Assembly (NCBI RefSeq): GCF_032814565.1
Contig: NZ_CP136521.1
Coordinates: 310,001 to 374,000 of the forward strand
Length of the DNA stretch: 64,000 nucleotides
Direction: 5' to 3'
DNA from: Hwangdonia lutea
GTDB lineage: Bacteria > Bacteroidota > Bacteroidia > Flavobacteriales > Flavobacteriaceae
The translations under genes were made by a program, and so were the position numbers. Below are positions 28,713 to 36,681 of the stretch, one piece after another (the first letter of the stretch is position 1; every line of letters starts with the position of its first letter). The notes under the pieces are model-generated. The model saw only the letters and a list, made by a program, of their open reading frames with translations. It was not told the origin of the DNA and made no database searches.

Positions 28713-29258
28713 ATGAAAAAAGTAATATTAGGGTTGAGCGCCATGTGCTTAATCGCTTTTACATCATGTAAAGAAAATGCCGCCAAAAAGATAGAAGAAA
28801 GCAATTTGGTAGCAGCAGCAGAAAGAGATGCCGTATCGTCTAAATTTCCAAAATTAGAGTTTGATAAAAAAGAACACGATTTTGGCGAAATTGAAGCGAG
28901 AACAAACGTGGAAACAGTATTTAAATATAAAAACACCGGTGATGCACCTTTGGTGATTACTGATATTAAAAGTACTTGTGGTTGTACCGTTCCTAAAGAT
29001 TGGAGCAGAGAACCGTTGGCCGTTGGCGAGTCGGGAGAATTTACAGTAAAATTTAACGGCACGGGTCAAAACAAAGTTACAAAAACAGTTACAGTTACAG
29101 CAAATACGGAAAAAGGAACAGAATCTGTAAAAATCACAGCTTTTGTAAAACCCGATCCGAATGCTAAAACCACAACACCACAACCAACTTTAACAGCACC
29201 CAACAAACCGGTAAAATCTAGTACACGACCAGGTCACGAAGGGCACAACCACGATTAA
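28713..29258 (+). CDS. DUF1573 lipoprotein
   Basis: About 181 residues from the ATG at 28713, which begins the signal peptide MKKVILGLSAMCLIAFTSC with a lipobox at CLIAFTSC. An upstream in-frame ATG at 28674 would spoil the signal peptide. The single DUF1573 domain (residues about 45-140) shows FDFGEIE-like HDFGEIEARTNVE and the family hallmark STCGCTVPKDW. The C-terminus is Thr/Pro-rich and ends HEGHNHD, a possible metal-binding tail. DUF1573 proteins are abundant Bacteroidota envelope proteins with an Ig-like fold; the role is unknown. It sits 12 bp before yajC. Confidence 0.9.
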   Translation: MKKVILGLSAMCLIAFTSCKENAAKKIEESNLVAAAERDAVSSKFPKLEFDKKEHDFGEIEARTNVETVFKYKNTGDAPLVITDIKSTCGCTVPKDWSREPLAVGESGEFTVKFNGTGQNKVTKTVTVTANTEKGTESVKITAFVKPDPNAKTTTPQPTLTAPNKPVKSSTRPGHEGHNHD

Positions 29259-29270
29259 AAAACAATAACA

Positions 29271-29567
29271 ATGGGAGAAGGAATAGGGCAATTTATGCCG
29301 TTTATATTAATGTTTGTAGTCATCTACTTTTTTATGATTGCACCACAAATGAAACGTGCAAAAAAAGAAAAAAAGTTTGCGGCCGAATTAAAACGTGGTG
29401 ATAAAATAATTACCAAAAGCGGTATGCACGGTAAAGTTTTAGAACTTAACGATAAAGATGGTAGCTGTGTTATTGAAACCATGTCGGGTAAAGTAAAGTT
29501 TGAGCGCTCTGCGATTTCAATGGAAATGAGTAGCAAACTAAATGCACCAGTAGCAGCAAAAAAATAG
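29271..29567 (+). CDS. yajC: Preprotein translocase subunit YajC
   Basis: A 98-residue inner-membrane protein of normal length. One N-terminal membrane helix (FMPFILMFVVIYFFMIAPQ) is followed by the conserved cytoplasmic stretch QMKRAKKEKKFAAELKRGDK and TKSGMHGKVLEL. YajC associates with SecDF at the Sec translocon. It follows the DUF1573 lipoprotein by 12 bp and ends before a strong terminator. Confidence 0.96.
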   Translation: MGEGIGQFMPFILMFVVIYFFMIAPQMKRAKKEKKFAAELKRGDKIITKSGMHGKVLELNDKDGSCVIETMSGKVKFERSAISMEMSSKLNAPVAAKK

Positions 29568-29637
29568 ATATTTTATATTTTGAATATATTTCAGAATTAA
29601 TAAATACTTTTAATAACATTATTAGAAACTGAAACAA

Positions 29638-29655
29638 TCCCGATAGTTATCGGGA
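29638..29655. repeat. Small palindrome downstream of yajC
   Basis: TCCCGATA and TATCGGGA form a perfect 8 bp stem with a 2 nt loop. It precedes the main terminator and could add to it or be an independent short palindromic repeat. Confidence 0.55.
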
Positions 29656-29664
29656 CAGTTTTAC

Positions 29665-29697
29665 GAAAAAAAGCTTCCAAATTGGAAGCTTTTTTTG
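29665..29697 (+). terminator. Rho-independent terminator of the nusB-yajC run
   Basis: AGCTTCCAA and TTGGAAGCT form a 9 bp stem flanked by an A tract and a run of seven T. The layout is typical for a Rho-independent terminator on the plus strand. Confidence 0.88.
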
Positions 29698-29700
29698 TTG

Positions 29701-29783
29701 TTTGTCATTCCTGCGAAAGCAGGAATCTATTATATTGACAAAAAGAAAAGCTTGTGGATTCCTGCTTTCGCAGGAATGACAAA
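29701..29783. repeat. REP-like element with 27 bp inverted arms
   Basis: Two perfect inverted arms of 27 bp (29701-29727 and 29757-29783) start TTTGTCATTCCTGCG outward and enclose about 29 bp. Each arm itself contains the short palindrome TTCCTGCGAAAGCAGGAA. The same outer end occurs at 44424-44604. It looks like a REP pair or a miniature non-autonomous element; no transposase is nearby. Confidence 0.85.
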
Positions 29784-29807
29784 ACTTCTGTAAAATCAGT
29801 ATCTATA

Positions 29808-30401
29808 TCAACAATTTTTATATTTATCGTGTAAGCCAACACCTTTTAAAATCATAGGCTTGATTTTTTCCAACCGGGTTTGTTTGGTGGCTTCTCGTTT
29901 TGCCGAACTTATATATTCGCAATATTCACGCTGTTTATAAGCCGATAACTGTTCAAAACTGGTTTTTAAATCGTTAACCAAAACAGCCATTAGCTCCGGT
30001 GGTACAATGGTTTCTTTCTTGCTTCGGTCGGGTTTAATTTCTTTGCCTAATTTTTGGTTCTCTATGGCTTCTTTAACATAGGCCAAAACCAGGTTTTTAT
30101 CGATATCGTTAACCGATTCAAAACGCATTTGCCGTAAGGCTTTTGTTTTTTCTTCTTGAGCGTTTACAAGTAAATGATGCTCATCTTTTAAAAACACACC
30201 GTTAAAAAACCAAATACCAAAATGCTTTTTAAAAGCCCCCAAACCAATAACGTTTTTATTGTTTAACGTATAAACGGGCGCACTCCATTTTATGGTTTCT
30301 TCAAGTTCGGTAGTGTTAATTAAGTCTCGTAAAATGCTCAAGGCTTCACTAAAATGAGCGTTTTTCTCAATGTATTCTTCAACTGTGTGTATTTTATCCA
30401 T
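29808..30401 (-). CDS. YdeI/OmpD-associated family protein (DUF1801)
   Basis: A 197-residue cytoplasmic protein with an N-terminal DUF1801 fold (ILRDLINTTELEETIKWSAP, FGIWFFNGVFL) and the C-terminal helical YdeI part (PPELMAVLVNDLKTSFEQLS, ending GLHDKYKNC). E. coli YdeI-type proteins have been linked to peptide resistance, but the molecular activity is unknown. It is a paralogue of the CDGSH-tailed protein at 12867-13514 and lacks that tail. It stands alone in minus orientation between the REP-like element and the symporter operon. Confidence 0.85.
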   Translation of the reverse strand: MDKIHTVEEYIEKNAHFSEALSILRDLINTTELEETIKWSAPVYTLNNKNVIGLGAFKKHFGIWFFNGVFLKDEHHLLVNAQEEKTKALRQMRFESVNDIDKNLVLAYVKEAIENQKLGKEIKPDRSKKETIVPPELMAVLVNDLKTSFEQLSAYKQREYCEYISSAKREATKQTRLEKIKPMILKGVGLHDKYKNC

Positions 30402-30588
30402 TGGTGTTTTTTTTCAGGTTAATATTAACATCATCAATTTAAAGCACAGTATAATTATGATCTAATAACTTATGCTAAGGTAATTTTTATTTCAATAAAT
30501 TTTATGAGGTTTTCCTATTAAAGTATAAACATTTTTAATAGTTTCACGCATCTTTTATACATTTAAAACGAAAACGAACTCATTTTTT

Positions 30589-31968
30589 ATGGAACAACTC
30601 AAACAACTGGCTGCCAATTTTTCTAGTGCAGTTTGGGGATTGCCTTTGCTTATACTTCTTATTGGTGGCGGATTGTATTTGCTCATCCGATCGAGGTTTG
30701 GAACATTTCGCTTAATTGGGCATGCCGTTCATGTTCTTCGCGGCAAATACGACGACCCAAACGATCCCGGGCAAATCAGTCATTTCCAAGCGTTAACTAC
30801 GGCCTTGTCTTCTACCATTGGTATGGGGAATATTGCAGGGGTTGCTGTCGCCATTTCCATTGGTGGCCCTGGCGCTGTTTTTTGGATGTGGGTCAGTGCC
30901 GTTGTTGGGATGTCGACTAAGTTTTTCACTTCAACCTTGGCTATTATGTTTCGAGGTAAAGATAGCAATGGCGAGTTACAAGGTGGCCCCATGTATTTTA
31001 TTATGGAAGGTTTGGGTAAATCTTGGAAACCTTTGGCCATTATGTTTAGTGTGTGCGGTTTGGTTGGAGCGCTGCCTGTTTTTAATGTCAATCAGCTTAC
31101 ACAAGCCATTAACGATATTTTATTGGCACCCAATGGCGTTGAAGTTGGATTTACTTCCAATTTAATTGTTGGACTGGTTTTAGTTAGCATAACGGCTATT
31201 GTTATTCTTGGTGGTATTGGACGTATAAGTAAAACGGCAGCAAAGCTTGTGCCCTCTATGGTGTTGCTTTATTTTGTTTCTGTTACCATTATTTTAGTTG
31301 TTAATATTGAGGTGGTTCCTAAATATTTCGCCATGATTTTTACAGATGCTTTTGCTGCCAATAATTTTAAAGGCGATGCTTTTTTTGGCGGAATTGTTGG
31401 CGGATTGATATTACTAGGAATTAAACGTGGTGCGTTTTCAAATGAAGCAGGTATTGGTACCGCTCCCCTAGCCCATGGCGCCGCAAAAACCGATGAGCCT
31501 GTTCGCGAAGGTTTAGTCGCTATGTTAGGTCCAGCCATCGACACCTTAATTGTGTGTACACTTACCGCTCTAGCCATTTTGGTTACTGGTGTTTGGGAAA
31601 CCACCGCCGATAACGGTGTGAGTTTAACCGCCAATGCTTTTGGTAATGCTATGCCCGGATTTGGCAAGTATTTGCTGTTAGTTTGTATAGCGGTGTTTAG
31701 CATATCCTCATTGTTTTCATTTTCATATTATGGCTCAAAATGTTTGTCGTTTTTAATAGGTGCAGATAAAATGCATTATTACAACTATTTCTATATTGCC
31801 AGTATTGTTTTAGGCGCAACCATGACGTTGGATATGATGATAAATCTTATCGATGGCGTGTTTGCTTTAATGGCAATTCCAACCATGTTATCCACCATAA
31901 TATTGGCTCCAAAAGTTGTAAAAGAATTGGCTGCTTATAAAGAACGTTTAAAAGAAAATAAAGTATGA
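30589..31968 (+). CDS. Sodium:alanine symporter family protein
   Basis: A 459-residue inner-membrane protein of the AgcS family, with about eleven helices, predicted to take up alanine or glycine with Na+. Visible family motifs are FRLIGHAVHVLRGKYDDP, ALTTALSSTIGMGNIAGVAVAI (read as ALTTALSSTIGMGNIAG and following VAVAI), PGAVFWMWVSAVVGM, and GIKRGAFSNEAGIGTAPLAH. Its TGA stop overlaps the ATG of the next gene (31965-31968), so the two are translationally coupled. No promoter was pinned down in the 187 bp upstream. Confidence 0.95.
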   Translation: MEQLKQLAANFSSAVWGLPLLILLIGGGLYLLIRSRFGTFRLIGHAVHVLRGKYDDPNDPGQISHFQALTTALSSTIGMGNIAGVAVAISIGGPGAVFWMWVSAVVGMSTKFFTSTLAIMFRGKDSNGELQGGPMYFIMEGLGKSWKPLAIMFSVCGLVGALPVFNVNQLTQAINDILLAPNGVEVGFTSNLIVGLVLVSITAIVILGGIGRISKTAAKLVPSMVLLYFVSVTIILVVNIEVVPKYFAMIFTDAFAANNFKGDAFFGGIVGGLILLGIKRGAFSNEAGIGTAPLAHGAAKTDEPVREGLVAMLGPAIDTLIVCTLTALAILVTGVWETTADNGVSLTANAFGNAMPGFGKYLLLVCIAVFSISSLFSFSYYGSKCLSFLIGADKMHYYNYFYIASIVLGATMTLDMMINLIDGVFALMAIPTMLSTIILAPKVVKELAAYKERLKENKV

Positions 31969-32222
31969 GCCATCAAAACAAACCGAAAGCGTACTGGAAA
32001 GAGAATATAAAAATTGTACTCATCCTGCTTACCATTTGGTTTCTGGTGTCATTCGGCGCAGGAATCATTTTTAAAGATGTTTTAAATGAAATAAAAATAG
32101 GCGGATTTAAACTCGGATTTTGGTTTGCCCAACAAGGCTCAATGTACGTATTTGTTATACTGATTTTCATCTACGTTAGATTAATGAATAAACTCGACAA
32201 AAAATATGGCTACGATGAATAG
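31965..32222 (+). CDS. DUF4212 small subunit of a sodium/substrate symporter
   Basis: An 85-residue membrane protein with two helices (residues about 17-37 and 52-74) and the family sequence YWKENIKIVLILLTIWFLVS. Proteins of this family are encoded directly before SSS symporters of the VC_2705 type and are thought to be their small subunit. It overlaps the AgcS gene by 4 bp and the SSS gene by 17 bp. The overlap suggests coordinated synthesis of all three. Confidence 0.9.
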   Translation: MSHQNKPKAYWKENIKIVLILLTIWFLVSFGAGIIFKDVLNEIKIGGFKLGFWFAQQGSMYVFVILIFIYVRLMNKLDKKYGYDE

Positions 32223-33939
32223 TTTATTGATAGCCCAACAGATAAGCGTACAAAATTGGACTTACATTTTAGTAGGCTTAACCTTCACCTTATATATCGG
32301 TATAGCCATTTGGTCTAGAGCAGGTTCTACAAAAGATTTTTATGTCGCTGGCGGTGGTGTTTCGCCATTAGCCAATGGTATGGCAACGGCAGCCGATTGG
32401 ATGAGTGCCGCATCTTTTATATCCATGGCAGGTATTATTTCGTTTGCAGGATACGATGGCGCCGTGTATTTAATGGGATGGACAGGTGGTTATGTGTTAC
32501 TCGCATTACTACTAGCACCATATTTACGAAAGTTCGGAAAATTTACCGTTCCCGATTTTATCGGAGATAGATATTACTCTAAAACCGCACGCATTGTGGC
32601 TGTGTTTTGTGCCCTATTGGTCTCGTTTACATATGTAGCCGGACAAATGCGTGGCGTTGGTATTGTATTTTCCCGTTTTTTAGAAGTCGATATCAATACG
32701 GGCGTTATTATTGGCATGCTTATCGTTTTGTTTTATGCCGTTTTAGGCGGAATGAAAGGCATCACGTATACGCAAGTGGCACAATATTGTGTATTGATAT
32801 TCGCCTTTATGGTGCCTGCTATTTTCATTTCTATTCAAATGACGGGAAACCCCATTCCGCAATTAGGATTTGGTAGTGAATTGGCAGATGGTTCGGGAAC
32901 TTATTTATTGGATAAACTAGACGGATTAAGCACAGAATTAGGCTTCGCCGAATATACCGAAGGCTCCAAATCGTTAGTCGATGTATTCGCCATTACCCTC
33001 GCTTTAATGGTTGGTACTGCCGGATTACCGCATGTTATTGTACGTTTCTTTACTGTAAAACGGGTTAAAGACGCCCGTAAATCCGCTGGAATCGCATTGC
33101 TTTTAATTGTTGTTCTATACACCTCAGCACCTGCGGTGGCCGTATTTGCGAGAACAAATATGATTGAAACCGTTTCCAACCAACCGTATGCCGATGTGCC
33201 GGATTGGTTTAAAAAATGGGAAACTACGGGGCTTATCACTTTTAATGATAAAAATGAAGACGGATTAATCGCTTACCTCGCTGATGACAATAAAAATGAA
33301 TTAACCGTCGATAGAGATATTATGGTACTGGCAAATCCCGAAATCGCAAAACTTCCAAACTGGGTGATAGCTTTGGTAGCCGCGGGTGGATTAGCTGCAG
33401 CACTATCAACAGCAGCAGGTTTGTTATTGGTGATTTCATCTTCGGTATCTCATGATTTGATCAAAAAAATAATAAAACCTTCCATTTCTGAAAAAGGCGA
33501 ACTTATCGCAGCACGTTTATCGGCTGTTGGTGCGGTTTGTGTAGCCGGGTATTTTGGAATCAATCCGCCAGGGTTTGTTGCAGCGGTGGTTGCTTTGGCT
33601 TTTGGATTGGCAGCCGCTTCATTTTTTCCAGCTATTATCTTAGGCATTTTTTACAAACGCATGAATAAAGAAGGCGCTATCGCCGGTATGGTTGTGGGCA
33701 TTACAGCCATGTTATTATATATGATTAAATATAAACTGGGTTGGTTTGATGAAGTGCTGCCCAATAAAAGCGAATGGTGGTTTGGAATTTCTCCCGAAGG
33801 TTTTGGTACCGTTGCCATGGTGCTTAATTTTATAGTGTCTATTACCGTTATGAAATTTACCAAAGCGCCACCAAAAGAGGTTCAAGAAATTGTTGAAAAA
33901 ATTAGAATTCCAAGTGGCGCGGGCGAGGCTACCCATTAA
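32206..33939 (+). CDS. Sodium:solute symporter, VC_2705 type
   Basis: A 577-residue SSS-family protein with about 13 membrane helices, likely taking up a carboxylate such as acetate or lactate with Na+. The conserved SSS segments are FYVAGGGVSPLANGMATAAD, FTVPDFIGDRYYS, SFTYVAGQMRGVGIVFSRF and GGLAAALSTAAGLLLVISS. An inserted hydrophilic loop after TVKRVKDARKSAG (residues about 325-390) is typical of the VC_2705 subfamily. Start at 32206 or the second ATG at 32215. It is convergent with the exonuclease/DUF294 pair, which elsewhere accompanies such symporters. Substrate is inference. Confidence 0.93.
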   Translation: MATMNSLLIAQQISVQNWTYILVGLTFTLYIGIAIWSRAGSTKDFYVAGGGVSPLANGMATAADWMSAASFISMAGIISFAGYDGAVYLMGWTGGYVLLALLLAPYLRKFGKFTVPDFIGDRYYSKTARIVAVFCALLVSFTYVAGQMRGVGIVFSRFLEVDINTGVIIGMLIVLFYAVLGGMKGITYTQVAQYCVLIFAFMVPAIFISIQMTGNPIPQLGFGSELADGSGTYLLDKLDGLSTELGFAEYTEGSKSLVDVFAITLALMVGTAGLPHVIVRFFTVKRVKDARKSAGIALLLIVVLYTSAPAVAVFARTNMIETVSNQPYADVPDWFKKWETTGLITFNDKNEDGLIAYLADDNKNELTVDRDIMVLANPEIAKLPNWVIALVAAGGLAAALSTAAGLLLVISSSVSHDLIKKIIKPSISEKGELIAARLSAVGAVCVAGYFGINPPGFVAAVVALAFGLAAASFFPAIILGIFYKRMNKEGAIAGMVVGITAMLLYMIKYKLGWFDEVLPNKSEWWFGISPEGFGTVAMVLNFIVSITVMKFTKAPPKEVQEIVEKIRIPSGAGEATH

Positions 33940-33956
33940 TCGGCCAAAGTCAAATA

Positions 33957-34625
33957 TTATGTCTTATTTAAAAGGTAATCCCAATTTAAGTGCTTGCGCC
34001 TGTTTAATCGCGATAATATCTTTAAAAACACAATGGCCGTAATAAGGGCGTCGCCACTGGCTGTATGTCTATCTACTTTTGGCACATTAAGTTCGGCACA
34101 TAAATCGTCTAATGTGTAATGGTCTTTTAGGTTTTCTCGGTATATAATATGCTTTGATTTACTAAACAAATAACCCGTATCTATAAATTCATTTTTTAAT
34201 TTTCCTAAGCCATGTCTCAATAACATTTCGTTAACCATGTCTTTATCGAAATTAGCATGGTGCGCTATCAAAACAGCATCTTTTATATAGTCTAAAAACG
34301 ATTCTATAGCGTCTAATTCTGAAACTTTTTTTAAAGAACCTGTTTTTAATATACCGTGTATTTCTACGGTTTTGTTACTAAAAACATCTTGTTTTAAATA
34401 TACCTCATAACTTTCGTTAACTTCAATGGATTTGTCTAAAATAGAAACCGCTCCAATAGATAATATTCTATCTTTTTTTTTATCAAATCCCGTGGTTTCG
34501 GTATCAAACGCTACAAATCTGGTGGTGGCTATTGTTTCATTTTTATTGTTGTTGAAAGTTTCTAAATAGCGCAACCAAAATTCGGGATAATGTCTTTTTT
34601 TCCGTTTAAACCAACCTAATATCAT
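33957..34625 (-). CDS. DEDDh 3'-5' exonuclease, DnaQ-like
   Basis: A 222-residue protein of the RNase T/DnaQ exonuclease superfamily. All three motifs are present: ExoI FVAFDTETTGFD (about residue 40), ExoII LIAHHANFDKDM (about 125) and ExoIII DRHTASGDALITA (about 185) with the DEDDh His. A separate Pol III epsilon role is unlikely because the gene is coupled to the DUF294 signalling gene upstream, overlapping it by 4 bp. The pair is well known next to SSS symporter genes in Proteobacteria and Bacteroidota. The substrate in this context is unknown. Confidence 0.9.
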   Translation of the reverse strand: MILGWFKRKKRHYPEFWLRYLETFNNNKNETIATTRFVAFDTETTGFDKKKDRILSIGAVSILDKSIEVNESYEVYLKQDVFSNKTVEIHGILKTGSLKKVSELDAIESFLDYIKDAVLIAHHANFDKDMVNEMLLRHGLGKLKNEFIDTGYLFSKSKHIIYRENLKDHYTLDDLCAELNVPKVDRHTASGDALITAIVFLKILSRLNRRKHLNWDYLLNKT

Positions 34626-36541
34626 ATGGGTAACGTTTTTAAATCAAACCTTAGCGTCAGTGTTTTTTGGATTTCATCAATAGGCTTAAAGCAGCGCTTT
34701 AGCTTTAATTTTTCTTCGTTGGACAATGTTTCTAAATCTATAAATTTACCAGAATTATTATGTTTTAAACCGTGTTTTGTTCTAAACTTGGTAAGGGCCT
34801 TAAATGCGTAAGAACAGGATTCGTACAGCTCTTTATTATTCGGTTCAATTTGGGCCAGTTTTTCGTATCGCTCAAAGGTGTTGTTTATACCTTTTATATG
34901 CTTGGTTAAAACCAATAAACGCGCTGCATCAACTAAAGGCATGAGTCCTCTGTTTTTTATGTTGAACAAGTCTTTTTGTTCTCCATTTTTTTCTACCAAA
35001 AACTGTCTGAAAAACCCCAATGGTGAAGGACTTTTTACGGCATCTTGGGCTAGCATTTTATAAAACAAGTTACTTTCTTCCAAGGCTTCATAAATGGTAT
35101 CTGTTAACTGATCGGTTAGGTTCTGACTTCCGTAAACCATACTGTAATCGAAAAAGATAGAAGATAGCAGCACAGCCTCTTCCCCCGGCGATAATATCCA
35201 TTCTTTAAATTGGTTTTTCCATTCAGAAATTGATTTGCACCAAGCACTATTGCTCGCCATCATATCGGCTTCGCAATACTCGAATCCTATTTTATTTAAG
35301 GATTTTGTCACATGTTTTGAAAGCTCTAAAAAGTAATCTTGGGTTTCCTTATATTTTGCTTTGGGCACATCTTCAAACACAAGTGCATTGTCTTGATCGG
35401 TGTACAGTAATTGTTCCTTTCTGCCTTGACTTCCAATGGATAACCACGAAAATTTAACCGGTGGCGGCGTTGGCATTTTCGGTAATGCAATTTCTATAGC
35501 CCTTACCGTTAGGGCATCGTTAATTTTAGAGATAACCTTTGTAATGTGTGTAATAGGAATGTTTTGCTCTAAATAATTTTTGAGTAACGTATCTGCTTTA
35601 AGTCGTGCGTTACGCAATTTTTTGGTGCGTTTTGCCCGTATAATTTCTTTGAGTATCGCTGTTGGATTGTTGCCCAATGCTACCAATATGTGGTGATTTG
35701 TTAATACGCCTACGAGTTTAGAATTTACCGTACCATCTTTGGTGATGCACAAATGGGCAATGTTATGCTTTATCATTTGCAATTGGCCATCTGCAACGGT
35801 TAGGTTTTTATTACCCGTTATAACGGGCGAACTCATAATATTGGTTACAGCCGTATCTATAGGAAAAATACCCGTCGCGATTTTATTTTTTATATCGCTA
35901 TTTGTAATAATACCTAAAGGCTTTTTAGCATCGTCAATAACTACAATGTACCCAATTTTGTTTTCACTCATTTTTAAAGCAGCTTCTTTTAAAGATGAGT
36001 TAACCGAACATGTAACAGGCTTTTTGGTGTAGTTGGCCGTTTGAAAATTAGCAATGTCTCGCGAATTACTAGGCAAGTAATCGACAAAAATCTCATGGGT
36101 TTCTTTGGTTGTGTAAGCATCGTATGCATTAGTGGCAAAGGCAGTAATGAGATATTTGTAAACTCTGGAGTTGTTTTCGGCTGCCAATCTAAAACTGTCA
36201 ATAGGAATGCCGTAAACAATAGACTCTTCGTGCGCAGACGCAGTAAGTTTATAATTTTCTTGTGCGATTAAAGGTCTTACACCAAATATATCACCGGCAT
36301 CACTCATGGAAACAATTTCTTGTGCGTTGTTGTTTGAATAGGTTAGGCTGATGGCACCATTTCTAACCATGTAAAAGTGATTGTTACAACTGGCACCTTG
36401 TTTAAATAAAACATCACCTTTTTCCAAATAAATAATAACCACTTCCTTGGCTATATTAAGAAGTTTTTTTGCATCCAATAAATCAAAGGGCGGATGATTC
36501 TTCAAAAAATCACTGACACGTTCTGCTATAGAATTTTTCAT
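34622..36541 (-). CDS. cNMP-binding/CBS/DUF294 nucleotidyltransferase-like protein
   Basis: A 639-residue cytoplasmic signalling protein. Residues about 15-135 form a cyclic-nucleotide-binding domain (LEKGDVLFKQGASCNNHFYMV, here noted as EKGDVLFKQG and YMVRNGAISL). Residues about 165-290 hold two CBS domains (IGYIVVIDDAKKPLGIIT, VGVLTNHHIL). Residues about 300-480 are the DUF294 nucleotidyltransferase fold with SIGSQGRKEQLLYTDQDNAL, the GS...DQD catalytic pattern. The C-terminal 150 residues form the DUF294 C-terminal domain. It may modify or regulate a partner in response to nucleotides. It overlaps the exonuclease gene by 4 bp. Confidence 0.92.
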   Translation of the reverse strand: MKNSIAERVSDFLKNHPPFDLLDAKKLLNIAKEVVIIYLEKGDVLFKQGASCNNHFYMVRNGAISLTYSNNNAQEIVSMSDAGDIFGVRPLIAQENYKLTASAHEESIVYGIPIDSFRLAAENNSRVYKYLITAFATNAYDAYTTKETHEIFVDYLPSNSRDIANFQTANYTKKPVTCSVNSSLKEAALKMSENKIGYIVVIDDAKKPLGIITNSDIKNKIATGIFPIDTAVTNIMSSPVITGNKNLTVADGQLQMIKHNIAHLCITKDGTVNSKLVGVLTNHHILVALGNNPTAILKEIIRAKRTKKLRNARLKADTLLKNYLEQNIPITHITKVISKINDALTVRAIEIALPKMPTPPPVKFSWLSIGSQGRKEQLLYTDQDNALVFEDVPKAKYKETQDYFLELSKHVTKSLNKIGFEYCEADMMASNSAWCKSISEWKNQFKEWILSPGEEAVLLSSIFFDYSMVYGSQNLTDQLTDTIYEALEESNLFYKMLAQDAVKSPSPLGFFRQFLVEKNGEQKDLFNIKNRGLMPLVDAARLLVLTKHIKGINNTFERYEKLAQIEPNNKELYESCSYAFKALTKFRTKHGLKHNNSGKFIDLETLSNEEKLKLKRCFKPIDEIQKTLTLRFDLKTLPI

Positions 36542-36681
36542 TTAAATGCTGTGTTTTGTATTTTACAATAATTTAAACCCCACTGATTGGTGTTCGTTGA
36601 AACATATAAACAATGTACTCAAAATATAACAAACTCCTCGAATAGAATCAAAAATGAAATCATGTATAATTAACCATTAGT

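Noticed and set aside
28658-29062. 134-codon minus-strand ORF opposite the DUF1573 gene
   Set aside because: It is a mirror frame of the DUF1573 lipoprotein gene, whose signal peptide and SCGCT-type motif are convincing.
29701-29783. CRISPR-like repeat or insertion sequence
   Set aside because: Only paired inverted palindromes are present, with no regularly spaced direct repeats, no cas genes and no transposase.
31269-31703. 144-codon minus-strand ORF inside the AgcS gene
   Set aside because: It lies completely antisense to a well-conserved symporter and has no start context or recognisable motif.
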